A stretch of DNA of 11,466 bases from an uncultured Eubacteriales bacterium (GTDB lineage: Bacteria > Bacillota > Clostridia > Oscillospirales > Oscillospiraceae). The translations under genes were made by a program, and so were the position numbers. The notes under the pieces were generated by a model, which searched no databases, was not told the DNA's origin, and was given only the letters and a program-made list of their open reading frames with translations. Positions 1-5,450 of the stretch are shown piece by piece (position 1 is the stretch's first letter; the number at the start of each line of letters is the position of its first letter). The stretch lies in contig CABSBF010000057.1 in assembly GCA_902475855.1 (NCBI GenBank), forward strand, positions 1 to 11,466. The letters are read 5' to 3'.

Positions 1-165
1 TCTTATTAAATTCTTTCTTCTATTTTGCCATATGTTTATTCGGCTGTCAACCGCGTAAATTTCATTGCACTAAAAATATAGTTAAAATAAGTGAAACTAA
101 ATTGGATATTCATTAAAATGAATTCGAAGCAAACGAAAAGTGAGCAGGTTGAAGAATAATCCCCG
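1..165. other. AT-rich intergenic region without a recognisable gene
   Basis: I find no credible coding region here. Reading frames that cross it on either strand have no convincing ribosome binding site and no recognisable protein motif. The base composition is clearly more AT-rich than the genes that follow, as expected for control DNA. The only structure I can point to is a short perfect dyad at 108–123, listed separately. The stretch probably lies downstream of a gene outside the window. Confidence 0.5.
108..123. repeat. 16-bp perfect dyad ATTCA-N6-TGAAT, possible operator
   Basis: The arms ATTCAT (108–113) and ATGAAT (118–123) are perfect inverted repeats around TAAA. The half-site and spacing (ATTCA, six bases, TGAAT) match the dyad over the −10 region of the arsR promoter at 1525–1540. 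It could be a second site for the same metal-responsive repressor. In AT-rich DNA, chance is a real alternative. No clear promoter overlaps it. Confidence 0.25.
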
Positions 166-180
166 AAGGAGGGAAGCGGT

Positions 181-294
181 ATGGTTGTTCCAAGAAATGG
201 TTTGCATGTGTTCACTGCTATGCGGAAAAGTTTTTTGCGGGCGGCAGGTTTTGCCGCCCGCTTTCTTATTGACATTGTTGAGCCGTGCCGTTAA
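181..294 (+). CDS. Possible 37-residue small protein, unknown
   Basis: An ATG at 181 is preceded by an excellent Shine-Dalgarno AAGGAGGG (166–173) seven bases upstream. The frame stays open for 37 codons to TAA at 292–294. The peptide is basic and amphipathic (MVVPRNGLHVFTAMRKSF..., ending DIVEPCR) and I recognise no family. The argument against it is that the coding frame runs through a GC-rich hairpin (237–261) that looks like an intrinsic terminator, and over the −35/−10 elements of the next gene. A leader peptide whose translation affects termination is conceivable. A fortuitous frame is at least as likely. Confidence 0.22.
   Translation: MVVPRNGLHVFTAMRKSFLRAAGFAARFLIDIVEPCR
237..268 (+). 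terminator. Intrinsic terminator before the yhaM-like gene
   Basis: A 10-bp perfect stem, GCGGGCGGCA (237–246) with TGCCGCCCGC (252–261), has a 5-base loop GGTTT and is followed by a T-rich tail (TTTCTT). It should end transcription arriving from the left, just before the promoter of the 342 gene. Its 3' tail abuts the −35 element. Confidence 0.7.
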
Positions 295-297
295 TAT
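269..297 (+). promoter_or_regulatory. Sigma-A type promoter of the yhaM-like gene
   Basis: A perfect −35 TTGACA (269–274) is followed by a 17-bp spacer and TAATAT (292–297), a 4-of-6 match to the −10 consensus. Transcription would start near 304 and give a leader of about 38 bases. It lies directly behind an intrinsic terminator and in front of a gene with its own terminator, which suggests a monocistronic unit. Confidence 0.6.
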
Positions 298-341
298 AAA
301 CAGGAATACGGATCGTCCGACAGGGCAGGAAAGGAATCAAA

Positions 342-1295
342 ATGGAATACGATAAAAGAATTATGGACATGCTTCCCGGCGATGAAGTCGAGGGCTTCTA
401 CATACTCAAAGACGCGCATCTGAAAACGACCGCAGCGGGCAAGCCCTTCTTGAGCGGCAGTATCTCCGATCGCAGCGGCAGCATGGATATCAAGATCTGG
501 GACTACAGCGGACCAATTGGCGCTGCGCCGTCGGACACCGGAAAGGCAATCAAGATCCGCGGGGTTGTGTCGGAGTTCAAGGGAATGCCGCAACTTACGG
601 TCAGCCGTATCCGTATGACCGCTCCGGCAGATCACTTTGACGCTGCGGCGCTGGTGCCCGTTGCGCCTATCGACGCAGATGAAACGCTGGCTGATATCCG
701 CCGGATGATTGACAGTATGACGGATGCAGACTACTGCGCGGTGGCAAAGACCATGCTGCAGCGACATCTGGAGGCCTTTCGTCAGATCCCGGCGGGAAAG
801 AGCGTACATCACAGTTTTCTTTCCGGTTTGCTGATGCACACTGCCAATATGCTGAAAACAGCGGAATTCCTCTCCGGAATTTATGCGCAGATCATCGACC
901 GCAGTCTGCTGCTCACAGGGACACTCCTGCATGACTTCGCCAAGGAACGTGAATTTGTGTTTTCTGATCTCGGGATCGTCACGGAGTACTCCACAAAGGG
1001 GCAGCTTCTGGGACACCTTGTGATGGGAGCGCAGGAGGCCGCAGAGGTTTGCGCTGAGGTAGGAGTGCCAGAGGAAAAATCGGTTCTTTTGCAGCATCTG
1101 ATCCTCTCTCACCATGGTGAGCCGGAGTTCGGTGCGGCAGTGCGGCCGATGTGTGCGGAGGCGGAGCTTCTGTCGTATATTGACTTGATCGACAGCCGTA
1201 TGGAGATTTATGCAGAAAATCTTCCGGAAGTGCCCGTCGGCGCATTCAGCAACCGAATTTTTTCGTTGGAAAAAAAGATATACCATCACGGCTGA
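342..1295 (+). CDS. yhaM: YhaM-type 3'-5' exoribonuclease (OB-fold + HD domain)
   Basis: The 317-residue protein has an N-terminal OB-fold nucleic-acid-binding region (about residues 12–95, with SGSISDRSGSMDIKIW) and a C-terminal HD phosphohydrolase domain. Visible HD-domain metal-binding candidates are H156/H157 in SVHHSFLSGLL, the HD pair H197/D198 in GTLLHDFAKE, and H257/H258 in LSHHGEPEFGA. Order and length match Bacillus YhaM (about 314 residues), a metal-dependent 3'-5' exoribonuclease that also degrades single-stranded DNA. The role is therefore probably cytoplasmic RNA turnover. The ATG at 342 follows an AGGAAAGGAA ribosome binding site. The gene stands alone between its own promoter and a strong terminator. 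The family call is firm. The exact substrate is inferred. Confidence 0.85.
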   Translation: MEYDKRIMDMLPGDEVEGFYILKDAHLKTTAAGKPFLSGSISDRSGSMDIKIWDYSGPIGAAPSDTGKAIKIRGVVSEFKGMPQLTVSRIRMTAPADHFDAAALVPVAPIDADETLADIRRMIDSMTDADYCAVAKTMLQRHLEAFRQIPAGKSVHHSFLSGLLMHTANMLKTAEFLSGIYAQIIDRSLLLTGTLLHDFAKEREFVFSDLGIVTEYSTKGQLLGHLVMGAQEAAEVCAEVGVPEEKSVLLQHLILSHHGEPEFGAAVRPMCAEAELLSYIDLIDSRMEIYAENLPEVPVGAFSNRIFSLEKKIYHHG

Positions 1296-1302
1296 ACTCA
1301 AA

Positions 1303-1334
1303 ATGCCGACTGCATCCGCAGTCGGCGTTTTTTT
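1303..1334 (+). terminator. Intrinsic terminator after the yhaM-like gene
   Basis: A perfect 9-bp stem, GCCGACTGC (1305–1313) and GCAGTCGGC (1318–1326), with loop ATCC, can be extended by one G·T and one A-T pair. A run of seven T follows (1328–1334). It lies 8 bases after the stop codon, a textbook rho-independent terminator. Confidence 0.9.
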
Positions 1335-1497
1335 GGCGATCAGAAAATCTGCATCACGGAAAACGCGGTGCGAAACGAATGAGATGCAGCACAATTCATG
1401 CGGGTATACTGTGTATATGTCGGTGGCTAACTGCGGTCCGTTTTTGTTCTGCATAGTCTGCGCTTTCGGCCTTTTTTGCAAAAAAATCAGAAAAAGC

Positions 1498-1526
1498 TTG
1501 ACAGGATGATAAGAGTGTGGTATGAT
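1498..1526 (+). promoter_or_regulatory. Promoter of the metal-efflux operon (extended −10)
   Basis: A perfect −35 TTGACA (1498–1503), a 17-bp spacer and TATGAT (1521–1526) are reinforced by an extended −10 TG at 1518–1519. The predicted start is near 1533. The −10 and start site lie inside the first TTCAA/TTGAA dyad, so a repressor bound there would exclude RNA polymerase. Confidence 0.85.
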
Positions 1527-1571
1527 TCAAACAGTTGAATGGTTGCTCAATTATTCAATTGATCAAATGAA
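1525..1571. promoter_or_regulatory. Putative ArsR-family operator cluster
   Basis: Three overlapping dyads built from TTCAA/TTGAA half-sites lie between the −10 and the ribosome binding site. They are ATTCAA-ACAG-TTGAAT (1525–1540, perfect), CAGTTGAAT (1532–1540) with ATTCAATTG (1553–1561, one mismatch), and an 18-bp palindrome centred on TTGATCAA (1554–1571, one mismatched pair). ArsR/SmtB winged-helix repressors bind AT-rich dyads of this kind at their own promoters. I infer autoregulation, with metal releasing the repressor. Which dyads are actually bound cannot be told from sequence. Confidence 0.65.
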
Positions 1572-1584
1572 AGGAGGAAGGAAA

Positions 1585-1878
1585 ATGCATCACGTACTGG
1601 ACGAGGACGCTTTGTTTGAGATGGCGGAGCTGTTCAAGGTATTCGGAGATTCCACAAGGATCCGCATCCTTTATGCGCTGTTTCAGTCGGAACTGAGCGT
1701 TACGGATATTTGCGAGGAACTGGGCATGAGTATTTCCGCCGTTTCGCATCAGCTTCGCCTGTTGAAGCAGGCAAAATTGGTAAACTGCCGCCGCGCGGGG
1801 AGACAAGCTTATTATGCGTTGGCGGATGACCATGTCAAAACTATCATCGGCATGGCAAAGGAACATATTGAGGAGTGA
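1585..1878 (+). CDS. ArsR/SmtB-family metal-sensing repressor, zinc-type
   Basis: This 97-residue winged-helix repressor probably controls the efflux genes behind it. The recognition helix region reads SISAVSHQLRLLKQAKLV (about residues 49–66). The C-terminal helix carries D81-x-H83 and H94-xx-E97, the same spacing and residues as the α5 Zn(II) site of SmtB. The α3 cysteine pair typical of Cd/Pb/As sensors (ELCVCDL) is replaced by ELSVTDI, so zinc (or Co/Ni) is the more likely signal. I chose the ATG at 1585 because AAGGAGG (1571–1577) sits 7 bases upstream. An in-frame ATG at 1522 would put the start inside the −10 element. The stop overlaps the AGGAG that serves the next gene, suggesting coupled translation. 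Confidence 0.88.
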   Translation: MHHVLDEDALFEMAELFKVFGDSTRIRILYALFQSELSVTDICEELGMSISAVSHQLRLLKQAKLVNCRRAGRQAYYALADDHVKTIIGMAKEHIEE

Positions 1879-1883
1879 CTGAA

Positions 1884-2105
1884 ATGAAGAAAACCTACAA
1901 GCTTCGTGACCTGGACTGCGCAAACTGCGCGGCAAAGATGGAAAATGCCATTGCCAAGCTGCCGGAGGTCAGCGCCGTGACGGTCAGTTTTATGACGCAA
2001 AAGCTGATCGTTGAATATGCTGAAGGCGTAGAAGAGGCAGAGGGTCTTGCGAAGATCAAAAAGACCATTCGCCGCGTAGAGCCGGATTGTGAGGTCGTCG
2101 GATGA
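1884..2105 (+). CDS. Free-standing heavy-metal-associated (HMA) domain protein
   Basis: This 73-residue protein consists of one ferredoxin-like HMA domain with the metal-binding motif D11-C12-A-N-C15 (LDCANCAAKME). An aspartate before CxxC is the form found in Zn/Cd/Pb-ATPase N-domains, whereas copper domains usually have MTCxxC. It probably delivers metal to, or regulates, the ATPase encoded next, which lacks its own N-terminal HMA domain. The ATG at 1884 is favoured by AGGAG at 1871–1875 (8-base spacing). A GTG at 1875, overlapping the arsR stop, is the alternative and would add three residues. The stop overlaps the ATPase start (ATGA). A further Cys near the C-terminus (EPDCEVV) could also contact metal. 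Confidence 0.85.
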   Translation: MKKTYKLRDLDCANCAAKMENAIAKLPEVSAVTVSFMTQKLIVEYAEGVEEAEGLAKIKKTIRRVEPDCEVVG

Positions 2106-3931
2106 CACGCAAGCAGAAAAAGCTGCTCACACGCATCATTGCTGCCCTTGTGCTTTTTGCCGCCGGTTTTTTTCTGAAGGACTGGTGGCAGGCGGGCTTT
2201 ATGCTCGCCGCATGGCTGCTGGCGGGGTACGATGTGCTGTGGGACGCGATTGTCAATATTTTCCACGGGCAGCTATTTGATGAAAAGTTTCTGATGGGCC
2301 TTGCGACCTGTGGCGCTCTTGCCATGCAGGATTGGAAAGAGGCTGCCGCCGTGATGGTGTTTTTCCAGATCGGCGAGCTTTTTGAGAGCGTTGCGGTTTC
2401 CCGCTCCCGTCAATCCATTTCCGCCTTAATGGATTTGCGCCCTGATCAGGCAGTAATTCTGAAGGATGGGAAAGAACTTGAGGTCGAGCCGGAGGAGGTC
2501 TCTGTGGGTGATATCCTCCTGGTGCGCGCGGGGGAACGCATCCCGGTTGACGGCGTGGTCATTGAGGGAGAAGCATCCCTGGATACCGCGAAGGTAACCG
2601 GCGAATCCATGCCGGCTGAGGTCGGGGCGGGCAGTACCGTCATTTCTGGCAGCGTCAATCTGAACGGCGTTCTGAAGATCCGTGCGGAAAGCGAATATGC
2701 ACAGTCCACCGTTGCACGAATTCTCTCTCTGGTGGAATCCGCTGCGGAAAAGAAGGCCAACGCGGAGCGTATGATCACCAAATTTGCGAAATACTATACG
2801 CCCAGTGTGGTCATTGCGGCTGTGCTGCTGGCAGCAGTCCCGCCGATCTTCTTCCATCAGCCATTTTTTGAATGGCTGTCCAGAACGCTGACCTTCCTGG
2901 TCATTTCCTGTCCCTGTGCCCTGGTTATTTCTGTGCCTTTGGCTTTCTTTTCCGGTATGGGCGCCTCTGCGAAACTGGGCATCGTTGTCAAGGGCGGTGT
3001 GACACTGGAGCAGCTTGCAAAGGCGAATACCTTCGTGTTTGACAAGACAGGTACGCTGACTGCGGGCGAGTTCTCTATCCGCAAGGTTTTACCGGAGGAG
3101 AATCGGGACGAGATCCTGAGGCTTGCGGCGCTCTGCGAGCAGTATTCCAACCACCCCATTTCCAAAACCATCCGTGAAGCGGTCCCTTCTCCCGCGGGGA
3201 AGGCGTGCGAGATTCTGGAGGTCGCCGGTAACGGTATTACTGCCGTTGTGGACGGAAAGCGCGTCGCCGTCGGCAATCGACGCCTGATGGAAAAATGCGG
3301 TGTTACAATTCCGGAAATCGACGAGGCCGGAACAACTCTGTTTGTTGCTGCGGATAATGAATACCTCGGCGCGATCGTCATAGGGGATTCCCTTCGTTCA
3401 GGTGTTCCGGAGATGCTCACGGAGCTGCATAACCGCGGTGTGCGGCATACAGTCATGCTGACGGGAGACAACGGAGCCTCCGCCAAGCAGTGCGCCGAAG
3501 CCTGTGGCCTGACGGAATTCCATGCACAGCTTCTTCCACAGGATAAGGTTGCACATGTTGAGGAATTGCTCAAGAATGCACGCGGGAAGGGTTCGCTGGT
3601 CTTTGTGGGCGACGGTGTGAATGATGCGCCTGTCCTGACCTTGGCGGATGTCGGCATTGCGATGGGCGGCGTCGGCAGCGACGCGGCAGTGGAAGCGGCG
3701 GATGCGGTCATTCTGAACGACGATATCTGCAAGCTGCCGGCACTTCTGCGGATTGCAAGGCGTACCTGCCTGATCGCAAAGGAAAACATCGTCTTTGCTC
3801 TGACGGTCAAGGGGATTTGCCTGGTGCTCGGCGCCTTTGGTATTGCTTCTGTCTGGATGTCTGTATTTGCGGATGTCGGCGTGGCGGTTCTTGCCATTCT
3901 CAATGCATTGCGTGCAATGCGCAAGTCCTGA
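2102..3931 (+). CDS. cadA: P1B-type heavy-metal (Zn/Cd/Pb) exporting ATPase
   Basis: This 609-residue membrane ATPase expels divalent soft metals from the cytoplasm. In order I see hydrophobic N-terminal segments (about 5–105), the actuator domain with TGES (166–169), a membrane pair with the metal-binding C270-P-C272, the phosphorylation site D314-KTGT, the HP motif of heavy-metal pumps (H351-P352), TGDN, the hinge GDGVND (503–508), and a last membrane segment with D591 in FADVGVAVLAILNALR. CPC plus this late aspartate is the pattern of ZntA/CadA (P1B-2) pumps, not copper pumps. The zinc-type repressor upstream agrees. It is shorter than most relatives because the N-terminal HMA domain is encoded separately, in the gene whose stop overlaps this ATG. 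Zn, Cd and Pb cannot be told apart here. Confidence 0.93.
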   Translation: MTRKQKKLLTRIIAALVLFAAGFFLKDWWQAGFMLAAWLLAGYDVLWDAIVNIFHGQLFDEKFLMGLATCGALAMQDWKEAAAVMVFFQIGELFESVAVSRSRQSISALMDLRPDQAVILKDGKELEVEPEEVSVGDILLVRAGERIPVDGVVIEGEASLDTAKVTGESMPAEVGAGSTVISGSVNLNGVLKIRAESEYAQSTVARILSLVESAAEKKANAERMITKFAKYYTPSVVIAAVLLAAVPPIFFHQPFFEWLSRTLTFLVISCPCALVISVPLAFFSGMGASAKLGIVVKGGVTLEQLAKANTFVFDKTGTLTAGEFSIRKVLPEENRDEILRLAALCEQYSNHPISKTIREAVPSPAGKACEILEVAGNGITAVVDGKRVAVGNRRLMEKCGVTIPEIDEAGTTLFVAADNEYLGAIVIGDSLRSGVPEMLTELHNRGVRHTVMLTGDNGASAKQCAEACGLTEFHAQLLPQDKVAHVEELLKNARGKGSLVFVGDGVNDAPVLTLADVGIAMGGVGSDAAVEAADAVILNDDICKLPALLRIARRTCLIAKENIVFALTVKGICLVLGAFGIASVWMSVFADVGVAVLAILNALRAMRKS

Positions 3932-3950
3932 ACTTCACAGTGTTTCCTCG

Positions 3951-3982
3951 GCGCCGCCGGTGAATTGCCGGCGGCGCGTTTT
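3951..3982 (+). terminator. Intrinsic terminator closing the metal-efflux operon
   Basis: A perfect 10-bp GC stem, GCGCCGCCGG (3951–3960) with CCGGCGGCGC (3968–3977), has a 7-base loop and is followed by GTTTTAT. It lies 19 bases after the ATPase stop. It should insulate the efflux operon from the OLE RNA unit, although some read-through cannot be excluded. Confidence 0.85.
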
Positions 3983-4158
3983 ATCTTCTGCATGAAATGA
4001 ATATTTGTGCATAGATATGGCCGGAAAAAAGAAAAGGCGCGTTTGACAGCTTTTGAAAATTTCTTCTGGAAAGTTCAGAGTTTTCTCTAATATCTGGCAC
4101 TTTTTAGGAATGATTGGGGGAAGGAAAGAAGGAAAAGAAAAAAATCACGAATTCACTC

Positions 4159-4187
4159 TTGTGTATTTACTTTGGATATGGTATGAT
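4159..4187 (+). promoter_or_regulatory. Promoter of the OLE RNA (extended −10)
   Basis: TATGAT (4182–4187) with an extended −10 TG at 4179–4180 lies 17 bp after TTGTGT (4159–4164), which matches only the first three bases of the −35 consensus. The predicted start is at about 4194, which is exactly where the 5' strand of the RNA's closing helix begins. That coincidence supports both the promoter and the RNA boundary. Confidence 0.72.
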
Positions 4188-4193
4188 ATCAAC

Positions 4194-4801
4194 GGTGGCG
4201 CTGTATCCTAGTCAAAGCGTTCCGATCTCGAAGAAGGGCCTAAAAATCCTTTTAAGGGCATATCGATGAAGTCCCTGGTGCTTGCTTTTTTCGCCCAGAT
4301 TAGGGTGGGTGCTGGGGGTTAAGGTTTCCGGGCGAGGTGTAATGGCATATACCAACCGACCCGGTTTCCGTGGAGACCTGTTCTTGTGCGACAGCCGTAC
4401 CGTTCCCTTGCGAAACCCGGACTGCGTACGAAACAGGATAGAACCTGCATTGCGGTGCACAGAATCGTGTGCTGTGTGCAGTGTAGCCTGCCTTGCGTGA
4501 GTATGTTGGGATTGGGGAGTGAAGCGTTTCCTGCCGTGGCCGCGGCTGAGAACGATATTGCCCCTTGAAACCATGCTTGCAAAAGAGGATAGAATCGGCG
4601 CGTGATGCTGTGGAAATCACCTAGGCGGACTTTTTAGTGGCAGATAGAGGATTGCAGTGCGAGCTAAGTGGCAATCGGGTACCGGCTGTGGCAACATACC
4701 GGCGAGACTTCAAACGGAAACGGCCGAACGGCGACGAACGGTAGTCAAAGGGGAAATCCAACCCGACCTAAGCCGCAAGATTTACTTTATCTGCCGCCAC
4801 C
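4194..4801 (+). ncRNA. ole: OLE RNA (ornate, large, extremophilic), about 608 nt
   Basis: Seen: about 600 bases without a credible gene. The ends pair perfectly (GGTGGCG 4194–4200 with CGCCACC 4795–4801), starting at the predicted transcription start. Possible internal helices include 4291–4296 with 4330–4335, 4363–4368 with 4373–4378 (loop CGTG), 4602–4606 with 4616–4620, and 4675–4680 with 4761–4766. TAGTCAAAG occurs near both ends (4209 and 4742). The next gene encodes a small membrane protein with D-x3-D, then comes dxs. Known: OLE RNAs are about 600 nt, occur in Firmicutes, lie beside oapA in isoprenoid/recN gene clusters, and form a membrane-bound ribonucleoprotein linked in Bacillus halodurans to cold, alcohol and Mg2+ stress. 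Inference: size, position and partner identify this as OLE. I could not compare it with the covariance model. Confidence 0.87.
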
Positions 4802-4826
4802 ATTTTTCATTCTTGGAGGAATCATT

Positions 4827-5426
4827 TTGAGCGCCAATAACGAAGAACCCCGAAGTAAGCAAAAGAAGAAAAACCCGCCCAAAAAGAACAATCATAGATG
4901 GGCCGTTACGGTCTTTTTTATCGCCGTCCTGCTCTCCTCGACAATCTCTTTTCTTTCCTCCTCACTTATGGAGGATGCGGAACTTGTCGAGGCGTTTATT
5001 GTCTTATTGTTCATTGTGTTCCTTGGTATTCTGTTTGATATCATCGGCGTTGCCGTGATGTCTGCAAGCGAGAAACCGTTTCACTCCATGGCTGCCAAAA
5101 AGGTGCCGGGCGCGGCCGAAGCGCTGAGGCTGCTGCGCAACGCGGAGAAGGTTTCCAATTTTTGCAACGATGTCATCGGTGATATTTGCGGAGTCGTTTC
5201 AGGCTCTGCCTCCGCGGTTATCGCGGTCAAGGCGCTGACGCAGGTGAAATCCGACATGGTATCGCAGCTTATCATGTCCGCGCTGGTCGCCGGCGTGACA
5301 ATTTCCGGCAAAGCCTTCGGAAAGAGCATTGCAACAAGCCAGTCTACGAATATCGTACATATCGTTTCTAAGATTATTTATTACATAAAGTCACCGTTTT
5401 GCGGAAAGAAACGCAAAAAGAAGTGA
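4827..5426 (+). CDS. oapA: OapA, membrane protein partner of OLE RNA
   Basis: This 199-residue protein has a lysine-rich N-terminus (K11–K20), hydrophobic segments at about 25–47 and 56–78, a conserved-looking block with FDIIGVAV (70–77) and EKPFHSMAAKKVPGA, the motif D115-V-I-G-D119, hydrophobic stretches at about 120–135 and 144–160, and a C-terminal tail of GKKRKKK. OapA of B. halodurans is a small multi-pass membrane protein of similar size that binds OLE RNA, and its D-x3-D motif is known from mutants that poison OLE function. Basic tails facing RNA would fit. I chose TTG 4827 because GGAGGA (4815–4820) lies 6 bases upstream. An in-frame ATG at 4668 would put 53 codons inside the OLE RNA. 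Only 25 bases separate the RNA end from this start. Confidence 0.85.
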   Translation: MSANNEEPRSKQKKKNPPKKNNHRWAVTVFFIAVLLSSTISFLSSSLMEDAELVEAFIVLLFIVFLGILFDIIGVAVMSASEKPFHSMAAKKVPGAAEALRLLRNAEKVSNFCNDVIGDICGVVSGSASAVIAVKALTQVKSDMVSQLIMSALVAGVTISGKAFGKSIATSQSTNIVHIVSKIIYYIKSPFCGKKRKKK

Positions 5427-5450
5427 TTATTTTGACAGGTTGTGTAGCTT

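Noticed and set aside
1349..1389. Inverted repeat CTGCATC/GATGCAG with a 27-base loop between the yhaM-like gene and the efflux promoter
   Set aside because: The loop is long, no T-run follows, and there is no known RNA family pattern. It may be chance, so it is not listed as a feature.
291..1481. Long reverse-strand frame (396 codons) opposite the yhaM-like gene
   Set aside because: It overlaps a gene with clear OB/HD motifs, has no recognisable protein features, and covers both that gene's promoter and its terminator. It is a shadow of codon bias.
2857..3993. Long reverse-strand frame (378 codons) opposite the ATPase
   Set aside because: It is antisense to the highly conserved P-type ATPase core, has low-complexity Ser/Ala/Pro content, and runs through the operon terminator.
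4043..4075. TTGACA at 4043–4048 as an extra promoter upstream of OLE
   Set aside because: No acceptable −10 hexamer lies 16–18 bases downstream.
3983..4158. Search for a small gene between the ATPase terminator and the OLE promoter
   Set aside because: The stretch is AT-rich with no frame having both a start with a ribosome binding site and usable length.
4212..4620. Several frames of 60–120 codons on both strands inside 4194–4801
   Set aside because: None has a convincing ribosome binding site or protein motif, and they overlap each other. The region is better explained as a structured RNA.
4668..4826. Upstream ATG extension of oapA (53 extra residues)
   Set aside because: It would translate the 3' part of the OLE RNA and has no Shine-Dalgarno. 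TTG 4827 has GGAGGA at the right distance.
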